Of a stretch of 64,000 nucleotides of DNA, positions 53,491 to 62,836 are shown in pieces. Position numbers and translations under genes: made by a program. Below the pieces are notes generated by a model. The model was not told the origin of the DNA and did not search any database. It saw only the letters and a list, made by a program, of their open reading frames with translations. The stretch's first letter is position 1; each line of letters starts with the position of its first letter. Origin of the DNA: Leptolyngbyaceae cyanobacterium clean351 (GTDB lineage: Bacteria; Cyanobacteriota; Cyanobacteriia; DAIDHW01); the NCBI GenBank assembly GCA_027451865.1, contig DAIDHW010000007.1, positions 1 to 64,000 of the forward strand, in the 5' to 3' direction.

Positions 53491-56040
53491 ATGACCTTTG
53501 CCCAGGAACCCACCCGGATCGTCCCTACAGATCTACGTAATGAGATGTCTCGGTCCTACCTAGAGTACGCCATGAGCGTAATCGTCGGTAGAGCCCTGCC
53601 GGACGCCCGGGATGGGTTGAAGCCCGTCCATCGGCGAATTCTCTTTGCCATGCACGAACTGGGCTTAACTGCCGACCGACCCTTTCGTAAGTGTGCTCGC
53701 GTGGTTGGGGAAGTGCTTGGGAAGTACCATCCCCACGGAGACAGTGCGGTTTACGATGCTTTAGTGCGCTTGGCCCAGGACTTCTCCATGCGCCACCCCC
53801 TGATCCAAGGGCACGGAAACTTCGGCTCCATCGACGATGACCCCCCGGCGGCCATGCGTTATACCGAGTGTCGCCTCCACGCCCTCACCTCCACCTCTTT
53901 GCTCCAAGACCTTGAGCTAGAGACCGTTGATTTCGCCGATAACTTTGATGGGTCCCAGCAAGAACCCATCGTTCTCCCCTCCCGTCTACCCCAACTGTTG
54001 CTCAACGGCTCCTCAGGCATTGCCGTCGGCATGGCTACCAATATCCCCCCCCACAACCTCAGGGAGTTGGTCGATGGCCTGTTAGCCCTGATTGCGCAAC
54101 CCGACCTTAGTGACGGGGAGTTGATGCGCTACATCCCCGGACCAGACTTTCCTACCGGCGCCCAAATCATTGGTCGCGAGGGTATCAGGGATGCCTACAC
54201 CACTGGGCGGGGTTCCATCACCCTGCGGGGGGTGGCCACCACCGAGACCCTTGAACAGCCAGGGCGCCAAGACCGGGAGGCGATCATCATCACCGAGCTG
54301 CCCTACCAAACCAACAAGGCCGCCCTAATTGAAAAGATCGCCGAACTAGTCAACGACAAACAGCTAGAGGGCATTGCCGACATCCGCGACGAGAGCGACC
54401 GCGACGGGATGCGGATCGTCATTGAACTGCGCCGGGACGCCTATCCCCGGGTGGTCCTCAATAACCTTTACAAACAAACTCCCCTCCAGAGCACCTTTGG
54501 GGTTCATATGCTAGCCCTGGTGAACGGAGACCCAGAAACTCTATCCCTCAAGCGGATGCTGCAGGTGTTTTTGGAGTTCCGGGTAGAGTGTATTACCCGG
54601 CGCACCCGTCATCAACTCCAGAAAGCCCAGGAGCGCGACCATATTCTCCAGGGGTTACTAGTGGCTCTCACCCACCTAGACTTGGTTATCCAGCAGATCC
54701 GCCAAGCTGCCGACGCCGCCACCGCTCGCACCCAACTGATGGAGAACCATGGTCTAACAGAGCCCCAGGCAGATGCCATTTTGCAGATGCAGCTGCGGCG
54801 CCTAACCGCCCTGGAAGCTGAGAAGATTGAGCAGGAGCACCTAAATCTCCAAGCACAGATCGCCGAGTTGGAGGCTGTCCTAGCCCATCGGGAGAGGATT
54901 CTCGAGATCATTGCCCAGGAACTCGGCCAGCTTAAGGAGACCTTTGCCAATCAACGCCGCACGCGGATCGAGCACTCTGAGCAAGACCTAGAAGACCAGG
55001 ACCTCATCGCCAACGAAAAATCTCTGATTATCCTCACGGAGCAGGGCTACATCAAACGTCTGGCCCTGAGCACCTTTAGCGCCCAAAACCGCGGCACTCG
55101 CGGTAAAGCAGCGGCCCAGATGAAGGAGGACGATGGGGTAGGTCACTTCCTCACCTGCTGTGACCACGATTACCTCCTGTTCTTTACAGACCAGGGGGTC
55201 GCCTACTGCCTGCGGGCCTACCAAATCCCCGCTAGCTCCCGTACCAGTCGGGGAGTACCCATTGTCCAGATGCTCCCCATCCCCCGGGAGGAAAAGGTTA
55301 CCTCCATGGTGGCGGTGCGGGAGTTCAGCGCCTCGGAATACCTTGTCATGCTCACGGCGGGGGGATACCTGAAAAAAACCGCCCTGGCGGCCTTTAGCCG
55401 CGTCCGTGCTAGTGGTCTAATTGCCATTAACCTGCGGCCGGGAGACCAGCTGCGCTGGGTCCGGCGCGCCACCGAGGAAGACAGTCTGATTATCGGTACG
55501 CGGCAGGGGATGGCGATCCACTTTCGCGCCGACCAGGAACAACTGCGCCCCCTCGGCCGCGACACCCAAGGGGTAAAGGCGATGGATCTAAAACCCGGTG
55601 ACCAGTTAATTGGCCTAGATGTTCTGCCGGCCCAGGTAGTTGCTCACCTTCCCTCCAGTGACGGTGATGAGGACCAGCTGGAGGAGAGTGCAGCCCCAGG
55701 GGTCGACCAATCCGAGGAGGAGGTCAATGGGGAGAACGGTCCCTGGGTCCTGGTGGTGACCACCGGCGGTTACGGCAAGCGGGTGCCCGTGGGCAGGTTC
55801 CGCCTGCAGAACCGGGCGGGTAAGGGCCTGCAGGCTCTGAAGTTTCGCTCCCCCGGTGACCAGGTAGCTACCCTCAGGGTGGTCCAAGCCGGGGAGGAAA
55901 TCATGGTGGTTACCAACCGGGGGATCATGATCCGCCAAAGTGTAGACGATATACCCTGTCAGTCTCGTCAGACCAGGGGAGTGTGCCTGCAAAAGCTCGA
56001 CGACCACATCCCCCCCAGTGTCGACCCAGAGGAGGAGTAA
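53491..56040 (+). CDS. gyrA: DNA gyrase/topoisomerase IV subunit A
   Basis: Type IIA topoisomerase breakage-reunion subunit. The catalytic tyrosine is Tyr124 in [42 protein letters not shown] and [19 protein letters not shown] (quinolone-pocket region) are intact. The C-terminal beta-pinwheel starts near residue 500 and carries [10 protein letters not shown], a degenerate GyrA box, favouring gyrase over ParC only mildly. Length 849 is in range; an acidic insert at about 720-750 lies in the pinwheel. Confidence 0.92.
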   Translation: MTFAQEPTRIVPTDLRNEMSRSYLEYAMSVIVGRALPDARDGLKPVHRRILFAMHELGLTADRPFRKCARVVGEVLGKYHPHGDSAVYDALVRLAQDFSMRHPLIQGHGNFGSIDDDPPAAMRYTECRLHALTSTSLLQDLELETVDFADNFDGSQQEPIVLPSRLPQLLLNGSSGIAVGMATNIPPHNLRELVDGLLALIAQPDLSDGELMRYIPGPDFPTGAQIIGREGIRDAYTTGRGSITLRGVATTETLEQPGRQDREAIIITELPYQTNKAALIEKIAELVNDKQLEGIADIRDESDRDGMRIVIELRRDAYPRVVLNNLYKQTPLQSTFGVHMLALVNGDPETLSLKRMLQVFLEFRVECITRRTRHQLQKAQERDHILQGLLVALTHLDLVIQQIRQAADAATARTQLMENHGLTEPQADAILQMQLRRLTALEAEKIEQEHLNLQAQIAELEAVLAHRERILEIIAQELGQLKETFANQRRTRIEHSEQDLEDQDLIANEKSLIILTEQGYIKRLALSTFSAQNRGTRGKAAAQMKEDDGVGHFLTCCDHDYLLFFTDQGVAYCLRAYQIPASSRTSRGVPIVQMLPIPREEKVTSMVAVREFSASEYLVMLTAGGYLKKTALAAFSRVRASGLIAINLRPGDQLRWVRRATEEDSLIIGTRQGMAIHFRADQEQLRPLGRDTQGVKAMDLKPGDQLIGLDVLPAQVVAHLPSSDGDEDQLEESAAPGVDQSEEEVNGENGPWVLVVTTGGYGKRVPVGRFRLQNRAGKGLQALKFRSPGDQVATLRVVQAGEEIMVVTNRGIMIRQSVDDIPCQSRQTRGVCLQKLDDHIPPSVDPEEE

Positions 56041-56042
56041 CC

Positions 56043-56279
56043 ATGAAACCAAGCCAGCGGGAGCGACTGCAGGCGGAACTACGGACTCCCTACCGGGGCC
56101 TGCGTCAAATCGTGTACCTAGTGTTTGGCGCCTCCGGATTCCTGGGGGCCCTACTGTTCCTCGGCCAGTTAGCCACGGGCCATGACCCCCTCGAGAGCCT
56201 GCCTAACCTAGGTCTGCAGGTAGGAGTAGTGGCCTTAATGGTTTGGCTGTGGCGTTGGGAAGGGAAGCGCCGCCCCTAG
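56043..56279 (+). CDS. DUF3493 family small membrane protein
   Basis: A 78-residue protein found in cyanobacteria and plastids: RLQAELRTPYRGLRQIVYLV then two hydrophobic segments (about 26-44 and 57-69). I use the ATG at 56043, two bases after the gyrA stop; the frame continues upstream into gyrA only by chance. Known for the plant and cyanobacterial family only as linked to photosynthetic membranes; the function here is inferred from family. Its end overlaps the convergent beta-helix gene by four bases. Confidence 0.8.
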   Translation: MKPSQRERLQAELRTPYRGLRQIVYLVFGASGFLGALLFLGQLATGHDPLESLPNLGLQVGVVALMVWLWRWEGKRRP

Positions 56280-57457
56280 GGCTCTGGTTGGAGGACCGGG
56301 GCGACCTTCTTTTTCACCACCACTGTGGTGGTACCAGGGGTGGGGTGATATATCACCTTTTTCACCACTACCTTAGGGGTGGGGTGATACATCACGGTCT
56401 TTACCTTTACCACTCTCTTAGTTGGTCCTACGGTAGTTTGGTGATGGATGACGGTCTTCACAATGACCTTTTTAGTCTTTGGGGTTGGGGTCACCTCACT
56501 GAGGTCAAACTGGACAGGACCAGTGATCTTCTTGGGATTGAGGGGGTCTCCCAGAGCTGAAATGGTGTTGCCGCGGCTGGCGTTGTAGATGTCTCGCAGG
56601 GTATTATCCTGAATCAGGTTATGGCCAGGGCTTGTGGCAGTGCCCAGATCCGGTAGGCCATTACCGATCACAATCACCCCATCCTGGGTGTTGTATTCGA
56701 TGACATTATCACGCAAAGTTGGGTTTGCCTGGTCAGAAACTAGCACTCCATCGCGGTTTTGGATGATTTTATTTTTAACAATCAGGGGGTTAGAAGTGCC
56801 CCCGACAGCAATCCCAAACCCAGTGTTTACGAAAAGGTTACCCTTAATTTCCCCCGCCGAGGCCTGAGTAATCGAAATACCATTGCCGTCGTTGTGGGTA
56901 AACAGGTTGGAGTAGATCCGCGGGTTGGCATTAGCCCCGGTGACAAAAATCCCTTCCCGCAGATTGTGCACAAAGGTACAGTTCTCAATCAAGGGACTGG
57001 AGGACTCCACCCAGATACCAGTCCCTCGACTTTCCGGGTCAGTAACTGTCAAGCCATTGATTGTGCTGGCATTCTGGGCCAGGATCGTAATATTTTGGTC
57101 GGCAAAGGTAGGACTAATAAAGGTGCCCCCACCGGTGATTACCACGGTTTGACTGTGGTGGGGATCACCCTGCAGGACCACCCCAGGCTTGACCACTAGA
57201 GGAAATACCTCTCCTGTGGAACTGCTATAGTGGCCGGGGGCCAGCTGGACTACAGTCCCTGGCTGGGCTTGGGAGAGGGCATAGGTGATGGTGCGGAAGG
57301 CTTGACTAGCGGTCCCCCCCGCCCCAGGACTATCTGTGCCGGACTGGGGATTGACGTATAAAGTCTCAGGACTCTCGGCTCTGGCCAGACTTGTTCCCCC
57401 CAGGAGAACTAAACTGACGATCGGTAGTAGAAACCAACTTACACCCCGCTTAGTCAT
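56276..57457 (-). CDS. Secreted right-handed beta-helix protein (DUF1565-like)
   Basis: A 393-residue protein with a signal peptide ending near SLARAES. The DUF1565 opening LYVNPQSGTDSPGAGGT is followed by FRTITYALSQAQPGTVVQLAPG and about nine beta-helix turns (FVHNLREGIFVTGANANPRI, LFTHNDGNGISI, IIQNRDGVLVSDQANPTL). The last ~80 residues are a low-complexity Val/Lys/His-rich tail with repeats of the VVKKVIYHPTP type. Probably a surface or periplasmic carbohydrate-binding or lyase-like protein; no catalytic residues could be assigned. Confidence 0.85.
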   Translation of the reverse strand: MTKRGVSWFLLPIVSLVLLGGTSLARAESPETLYVNPQSGTDSPGAGGTASQAFRTITYALSQAQPGTVVQLAPGHYSSSTGEVFPLVVKPGVVLQGDPHHSQTVVITGGGTFISPTFADQNITILAQNASTINGLTVTDPESRGTGIWVESSSPLIENCTFVHNLREGIFVTGANANPRIYSNLFTHNDGNGISITQASAGEIKGNLFVNTGFGIAVGGTSNPLIVKNKIIQNRDGVLVSDQANPTLRDNVIEYNTQDGVIVIGNGLPDLGTATSPGHNLIQDNTLRDIYNASRGNTISALGDPLNPKKITGPVQFDLSEVTPTPKTKKVIVKTVIHHQTTVGPTKRVVKVKTVMYHPTPKVVVKKVIYHPTPGTTTVVVKKKVAPVLQPEP

Positions 57458-57533
57458 GCCTTGCCCACCGCTAAATGCTGTCTTTCTGTCAATTAGACTG
57501 CAGACTTGCCCGCCAGGTTCCTTTCCGTCTCCC

Positions 57534-58601
57534 TCAGGGGCGGCCGTAGGCGGCTAGGACCGCGGCCGTGGCTTGGGCCGTAGCCCGCCAGGTGAACTGT
57601 TTAGCCCTTGCCAAACCGGCGGCCTGGAGGCTACTGCGTAGGTCTGAATCGTGAATAATGGCCCCCATGGCGGCGGCCCACGCTGCCGGGTCAAGGGGGT
57701 CAATTAACAAAGCCGCCTCCCCACACACCTCCCGGAGGGCCCCTATGTCCGAGGCAATTACAGGGGTACCACAGGCCATCGCCTCTAGGACCGGCAGCCC
57801 AAACCCCTCCCACAAACTGGGGAAGACCAGGGCTAGGGCTTGACCTAGCAGCTGAGGCAGATGGGCACGGGGGACGTAGTTAAGTACTTCCACCCGCTGC
57901 TGGAGGTCTAATTCCCGGATCTGCCTTTGCAGGAGGGGTAGATAGCGACGGTCCCCGGGGCCTGCCAACCGGAGGCTATAGTCCGGGGGCAAGCTGGCAA
58001 AGGCACTGATTAACCGGTGAAGATTTTTGTAGGGGACCATCCGGCCCAGATAGACAAAGTAGGGTTGGGGCGGCAATCCCAGGTTGTAAAACTGGTCTTG
58101 GTCGTGGGCTAGGGGGATAGGGGTAATTTTGCCCTCGGGAATCCGGTAAAACCGCTGAATGTCCTCGGCGGTCGCCTGGGAGTTACAGATCACGTGTAGG
58201 GAATGCCGCAGTACCTGGGGCACGTAGTAACGGAAGTAGGGTCCGAGGGGGGAGAACCGGGCAGGGAAGCGGACCGGGATTAGGTCATGACACATGACTA
58301 CTTGCCGACAGCCCTGGAAGAGGGGGCCCTCCGGGACCGGGGAGAACAGCAGGTCGGCTCCAAGGCGCCGGTAAAGGGCCGGCAGGGAAAGTTGAGTCCA
58401 CAGCAGCCGCCGGAGATGCCCCCGGGTACCCTCATCGGGACTAAGGTGCTGCGGGATAGGGTGGCAGGGAAAGTCTGGCCGGGGTCTGGCCGTGAGCAGG
58501 GTAGGAGAAAGCCCCTGCAGATGAGGCAGAATCCCCTGGATATAGTTAGTAATTCCCGTGGGCTGCTCGATGAGCACCGCCAAATTAATGATTAAACCCA
58601 C
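57534..58601 (-). CDS. Family 4 glycosyltransferase
   Basis: A 355-residue GT-B enzyme of the WcaA/RfaB group. The C-terminal donor domain shows YFVYLGRMVPYKNLHRLISAF, YVPRAHLPQLLGQALALVFP and the EX7E motif in SLWEGFGLPVLEAMACGTPV. The N-terminal acceptor domain contains CHDLIPVRFPARF. It is likely to build a surface polysaccharide; donor and acceptor are unknown. A short gap separates it from a hypothetical gene on the same strand. Confidence 0.88.
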   Translation of the reverse strand: MGLIINLAVLIEQPTGITNYIQGILPHLQGLSPTLLTARPRPDFPCHPIPQHLSPDEGTRGHLRRLLWTQLSLPALYRRLGADLLFSPVPEGPLFQGCRQVVMCHDLIPVRFPARFSPLGPYFRYYVPQVLRHSLHVICNSQATAEDIQRFYRIPEGKITPIPLAHDQDQFYNLGLPPQPYFVYLGRMVPYKNLHRLISAFASLPPDYSLRLAGPGDRRYLPLLQRQIRELDLQQRVEVLNYVPRAHLPQLLGQALALVFPSLWEGFGLPVLEAMACGTPVIASDIGALREVCGEAALLIDPLDPAAWAAAMGAIIHDSDLRSSLQAAGLARAKQFTWRATAQATAAVLAAYGRP

Positions 58602-58625
58602 CCAAGAGTCTCCCGACAGGCTAGG

Positions 58626-59063
58626 TCAAAAGGATCGGCCATGGGTGCTTAGCTGCTCTAGCTGCTGCAGATCTGCCTGGACTTGGTCCCAGTTATGTTT
58701 GACCAGGCCCGGGAAGGGATATTGGTGCAGGATTGTATTGAGGGTGTAGCCCTGGCTGAGCAGGTTGTGTAGGGCCGCCAGGGTCAAGGGAACGTGGCGA
58801 ACGTTGACATCTTGCTGGAGGCCTTGGGCTGTGGCGCTGAAGCTGCGCACTAAGGAGCGCAGTTGCCCCTCCTGGCCTGACTCCGGGATGGTATTGCCCA
58901 CTAGGTCTAATAGCCAGTTGAGGGATTTTTGAAAGGACTGGGCGTGATCACAGGTGATGGCAAGAAGGGGTCCCACCTGGCTACCAGCCAGGGGAGGGGG
59001 AGTTGGCCTGGGGGACGCGCCCACCAGCATTAGGATCACCGCTAGGGCACTGATCGTCGGCAT
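58626..59063 (-). CDS. Hypothetical secreted helical protein
   Basis: A 145-residue protein with a short hydrophobic start (MPTISALAVILMLVGAS) and a Pro-rich stretch; the rest looks alpha-helical. No family is recognised. One cysteine only (in ITCDHAQSF). Same strand as the flanking glycosyltransferase and kinase genes. Confidence 0.55.
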   Translation of the reverse strand: MPTISALAVILMLVGASPRPTPPPLAGSQVGPLLAITCDHAQSFQKSLNWLLDLVGNTIPESGQEGQLRSLVRSFSATAQGLQQDVNVRHVPLTLAALHNLLSQGYTLNTILHQYPFPGLVKHNWDQVQADLQQLEQLSTHGRSF

Positions 59064-59213
59064 AGAACTCCATCAAAACTAGGCCCGGGCACCATCAATC
59101 TTCTCTTAAGCTTTGCCAAGACTAGTCTCGGATCGCATGCTCGGGGATTGGTCACCTTGTCATCCTAACCCAGGACCACCGTACCCCGTAAAGGGTCACG
59201 GGAGGGGGGGTCC

Positions 59214-60530
59214 TCACCAACCCCAAGTCCAGATCTGCCGGATCAGGTGGTCCTTAAGAGCTTGCAGGAGGCTCACCTGTTCGGGCACCAGGGTCATCAA
59301 GGGGAGGAGACTCCCCGCCAACAGCAGCAGCAACAGCCACAGCAGCGGCAGTCGAGGGGCCCGGGGGAGGGAGGGGGTAGTGACCTGCAGCCATAACTCC
59401 CGGCTGACGGCGGTGTCTTTAAGGTGCACCCTCAGGCGTCGTTCGTAGGTGGAGTTAGCTTGCAGGGAGCTGGTATCCACCAGTAGTGTACAGGTGGAAT
59501 TGCCCCGGATCTCCGGGTCGAGAAAGCGGATCCATTCATTACCTGGCCCGACCTCCCAGCGGCCCTCCAGGCGCACTTCTGGCACCGAGTTAACTAGGGT
59601 CAGCTCCTGAGCGAGTTTTTGGTTGAGCTTATCCGCCTTTAAACAAATCACCACCGGTCGAGACGCCAGGTCGTACTCTTGCCCCCGGTAGACCAAGCGG
59701 CAATCGGGCACCGCCCCCACCGCCAGAGCCTGCAAAGTTTCCAGAGCTGTAGCAGCATCGGGAAATCGTTCGCTGAGTTTTGGCTTCACCATCAGTTCCA
59801 ACCAGTGGATGAAGCGCTGACTGTAGCCGGACTCGCGCACCAGGGCTTGAAACTGAATTTTGTAGGGGTCTTCCGGGTCAAGTAACTCTAGGATGGACCG
59901 CCCGGTAATCAGGTTGATTAAGGTAGCTCCTAGAGCGTATAGGTCTGAAGCCTTAGTGGGTCTACTCAACTGTTCGGGGGGAATGTAACCGGGAGTCCCC
60001 TTCAAGACACTGCTGCCGCTGACCTCCCCAATCCCTAACCGCCCAAACCCAAAATCAATTAAATAAACCCGTTGCTGCCGGTCCATGAGGATATTCTCAG
60101 GTTTGATGTCTCGGTGGAGCACTGGCTGGGGCCGACTCTGGAGGTAGACCAGAATATCTAGGACCCCCTGGGCAACCAGCTTGACCTGTTCAGGTTGCCA
60201 AACCCGGGGGACAGTTAGGTTATCGGCTTCTACATACACTTGAACCATGCAGAAGCCATCGGGAGTTTCGAAGGAGGTAATGTAGGCAGGAATACTGGGG
60301 TGCTTAAGGCCCTGCAGCAGGGCAATCTCCTGGAGGTAGGCTTCGTAGGCAGACCAGTTTTCCCCCCGGGCAAAGCAGAACTGCTTAATTACCACCCGCT
60401 GCTCAGGCTCCCCCAGGGGATGGCCCAGCCAGGTCAAGCGCCCCCCCTGGTGGTTCTGCCCTAGCAACTGGGTAACTGCATACCCCTGGGCAGTGAAGTC
60501 TGGTACAGGTAATTTGTTACCTATGACCAC
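59214..60530 (-). CDS. Ser/Thr protein kinase with C-terminal membrane anchor
   Basis: Hanks-type kinase. The nucleotide-loop region is unusual (LLGQNHQGGRLTWLG). The catalytic Lys is about 49 (VVIKQF), HRDIKPEN is at 139-146 (Asp141), DFG at 159-161, and the P+1 loop is GTPGYIPPEQL. After the ~275-residue kinase comes a ~110-residue beta-rich domain (STCTLLVDTSSLQ, RRLRVHLKD) and one membrane helix about 390-415 with a short tail. The Gly-rich loop lacks the full GxGxxG pattern, but all catalytic residues are present. The substrate is unknown; it is divergent from psb28. Confidence 0.88.
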   Translation of the reverse strand: MVIGNKLPVPDFTAQGYAVTQLLGQNHQGGRLTWLGHPLGEPEQRVVIKQFCFARGENWSAYEAYLQEIALLQGLKHPSIPAYITSFETPDGFCMVQVYVEADNLTVPRVWQPEQVKLVAQGVLDILVYLQSRPQPVLHRDIKPENILMDRQQRVYLIDFGFGRLGIGEVSGSSVLKGTPGYIPPEQLSRPTKASDLYALGATLINLITGRSILELLDPEDPYKIQFQALVRESGYSQRFIHWLELMVKPKLSERFPDAATALETLQALAVGAVPDCRLVYRGQEYDLASRPVVICLKADKLNQKLAQELTLVNSVPEVRLEGRWEVGPGNEWIRFLDPEIRGNSTCTLLVDTSSLQANSTYERRLRVHLKDTAVSRELWLQVTTPSLPRAPRLPLLWLLLLLLAGSLLPLMTLVPEQVSLLQALKDHLIRQIWTWGW

Positions 60531-60632
60531 ATCTCCTCCAGATGAGCTGGGCTGAAAAGTGCCGGCTCAATAGTTTTTGCTTATTCAAGCCCTTAAGATA
60601 GAAAGGACAACTTAAACAACCCTTAAAAAATA

Positions 60633-60968
60633 ATGGCTGAAATTCAATTTTACCGAGGCACCCCGGAAGAAGTCATTCCCGAGGTGCGGCTGACCCGCTC
60701 CCGCACCGGCAACAGCGGCACGGCCACCTTCATCTTTAACAAACCCGAGGCGCTCAGCCAGGCTAATACCACTGATATTACTGGCATGTACCTGGTCGAC
60801 AGTGAAGGGGAACTCGTATCCCGGGAGGTGAAGGCTCGCTTTATTAACGGGCAGCCGGAGGCCCTCGAGGGAACCTATATTATGAGGTCGGCTGAGGACT
60901 GGGACCGGTTTATGCGCTTTATGGAAAGATACGCCCAAGAGCATGGTCTCGACTTTAGCAAATCCTAA
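60633..60968 (+). CDS. psb28: Photosystem II assembly protein Psb28
   Basis: A 111-residue cytosolic-side PSII assembly factor that binds CP47-containing intermediates. EIQFYRGTPEEVIPEVRLTR, GTATFIFNKPEAL, GMYLVDSEGELVSREVKARF and WDRFMRFMERYAQEHGLDF are the family hallmarks along the whole length. The ATG is at 60633, after an AT-rich leader. Its stop overlaps the moaB start (TAATG), so the two are coupled. Confidence 0.97.
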   Translation: MAEIQFYRGTPEEVIPEVRLTRSRTGNSGTATFIFNKPEALSQANTTDITGMYLVDSEGELVSREVKARFINGQPEALEGTYIMRSAEDWDRFMRFMERYAQEHGLDFSKS

Positions 60969-61465
60969 TGACCCCCCACCCTGACTCGCCTGGATTAAGT
61001 CTTAGCTGCGCGGTAATTACCGTCAGTGATACCCGCACCCCCGCCACCGATACCAGTGGCCAGTGGATCCAGGACCAGCTGCGGGAGGCGGGCCATCAGG
61101 TTGACCACTACGAAATCATCCCCGACGACCCCCACCGGATCAGCCAACTCCTCAGGGGCCTCGGGGAAAGCCTGCAGGCGGTCATCTGTAGTGGAGGGAC
61201 CGGTATTTCCCCCCGTGACACCACCTACGATGCCCTCACTGGACTGTTAGAGAAGCAACTACCAGGTTTCGGCGAGTTATTTCGCTGGTTGAGCTACCAG
61301 GAGGTAGGGTCCCGGGCCATAGCCTCCCGGGCTGTGGCGGGCACCTACCACAACAAGCTCATATTCTCCTTGCCCGGCTCTTTGGGGGCAGTTAAGTTAG
61401 CCCTAGGCACCCTAATCCTGCCGGAGTTGAGGCACCTAGGGCGGCAATTGGCCGGCCTCCCCTAG
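60968..61465 (+). CDS. moaB: Molybdenum cofactor biosynthesis protein MoaB/MogA
   Basis: A 165-residue MogA/MoaB-type molybdopterin adenylyltransferase. CAVITVSDTRTPATDTSG, DDPHRISQLLR, VICSGGTGISPRDTTYDALT (the substrate-binding SGGTG loop) and FSLPGSLGAVKLAL are present. It acts in Moco synthesis, for example for nitrate reductase. Overlaps psb28 at its start; its end overlaps the convergent cobA end by four bases. Confidence 0.92.
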   Translation: MTPHPDSPGLSLSCAVITVSDTRTPATDTSGQWIQDQLREAGHQVDHYEIIPDDPHRISQLLRGLGESLQAVICSGGTGISPRDTTYDALTGLLEKQLPGFGELFRWLSYQEVGSRAIASRAVAGTYHNKLIFSLPGSLGAVKLALGTLILPELRHLGRQLAGLP

Positions 61466-62220
61466 GAATCCTGACCCTGCAAAATTTCCCGTAGACTCAC
61501 TACTGCCCCAATCACAATAATCGCTGGGGCTTCAAACTGAGCTGAGCGCACCTGGTCGATGATGGTTGCTAAGGTCCCTACCAATTCCCTTTGGTTAGGC
61601 ATTGTCCCCCAGCCCACTAGACCAATGGGGGTGGAGGGTACCATGCCTACCGCCTGTAACTCCTCGACGATCTGAGGCAGGTTGTGTAATCCCATGTAGA
61701 TGACGATTGTTCCCCCCCCCTCGGCCAGAGACCGCCAGGGAATCTGGGGCTGATACTTCCCCTGGGACTCATGACCGGTGACAAAGGTGACTAGGGAGCT
61801 GTGCTCCCGGTGGGTGAGGGGGATACGGGCGGCCGCGGGGGCAGCAATGCCTGCTGTCACCCCAGGTACTACCTCCACTGGAATACCTGCTTGGACTAGA
61901 TCGGCCATTTCTTCTCCGCCGCGGCCGAAGATGAAGGGGTCACCCCCCTTCAGGCGCACCACCAGATTCCCTGCCCGAGCCTCTTGCAGGAGAATTTTGG
62001 TGGTCTCAGTTTGGGGACGAGAGTGGTAGCCCCGCCGCTTACCCGCATCAATCAGAACGGCCTGAGGATTGGCCAAGCCTAGAATCCCCGGACTGACTAG
62101 GGCGTCGTAAACCACTACCTCGGCCCTCTCTAGGATTGCTTTACCCTTGAGGGTCAGCAGGCCCGGGTCCCCGGGTCCCGCTCCCACCAGGTATACCTTA
62201 CCCCGGGTCGGGTTATTCAT
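61462..62220 (-). CDS. cobA: Uroporphyrinogen-III C-methyltransferase
   Basis: SAM-dependent enzyme making precorrin-2, the branch toward siroheme and cobalamin. GKVYLVGAGPGDPGLLTLKG, VVYDALVSPGIL, RLKGGDPFIFGRGGEEM, VEVVPGVTAGIAAPAA and the PLTHRE segment are hallmark blocks. At 252 residues it is the single-function SUMT form, without CysG or HemD fusion. Its start lies inside the end of the DUF3611 gene, with an 8-base overlap. Confidence 0.95.
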   Translation of the reverse strand: MNNPTRGKVYLVGAGPGDPGLLTLKGKAILERAEVVVYDALVSPGILGLANPQAVLIDAGKRRGYHSRPQTETTKILLQEARAGNLVVRLKGGDPFIFGRGGEEMADLVQAGIPVEVVPGVTAGIAAPAAARIPLTHREHSSLVTFVTGHESQGKYQPQIPWRSLAEGGGTIVIYMGLHNLPQIVEELQAVGMVPSTPIGLVGWGTMPNQRELVGTLATIIDQVRSAQFEAPAIIVIGAVVSLREILQGQDS

Positions 62221-62800
62221 GGGACCGGGGGGTGTAGACTACCTGCAGTAGCCACAGGGAGCAAACTAACCCCACCAAATGGGCAAGACTAGTATTGGTG
62301 TTTGCCTGAGCGACGAAAATGTCCACGGGGCGGATCAAAGAACCCTGAACAGGGTTGAGGACCGCGCCGGCAGCCTGGGTCAGGGACTTAGCTGCTAGGG
62401 TACCCATGATCGCCTCTGCTCCGATAGTGGTAATCAGCAGCCCAGCTATACTGACCCCCAGGCCAATCTTAAGGTCTTGAACCACCCCCGGTCGGGGCCG
62501 GGCCGGCGAGCCACCGCTGGCCAGTTGTTTGGCAATACCTACATACCGGTAAAACCAAAATATTCCCACCCCTAGGGGAAGCAAACCTAGGCCCGCTAAA
62601 ACCAGCCCAAAGCCGCTGCCCGGGGTAGCCCCCTGGTCACCTGACCCAGTTTGGGTAACCTGAGCAAACAATAAAATCGCTCCCGATACTGCCCCTAGGG
62701 CCACTTGGGTCCAAAGTCCAATCCAACCCGTGAGGCGGAAGTTTTGGACGACCTGCTGTACAGTTAAGGGACCTGAGCGGGGGTTAAAGGGGTTGAACAT
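62213..62800 (-). CDS. DUF3611 family membrane protein
   Basis: A 195-residue protein of a family shared by cyanobacteria and plastids. It has four hydrophobic segments (about 28-48, 65-86, 110-130 and 170-190), with VQQVVQNFRLTGWIGLWTQV at the start. Function unknown; the plastid members point to an envelope or thylakoid role. It overlaps cobA downstream and is divergent from the HEAT-repeat gene. Confidence 0.82.
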   Translation of the reverse strand: MFNPFNPRSGPLTVQQVVQNFRLTGWIGLWTQVALGAVSGAILLFAQVTQTGSGDQGATPGSGFGLVLAGLGLLPLGVGIFWFYRYVGIAKQLASGGSPARPRPGVVQDLKIGLGVSIAGLLITTIGAEAIMGTLAAKSLTQAAGAVLNPVQGSLIRPVDIFVAQANTNTSLAHLVGLVCSLWLLQVVYTPRSHE

Positions 62801-62836
62801 GGGTGAGAATGAAAATCCTATCAGATAAGCGTCAGC

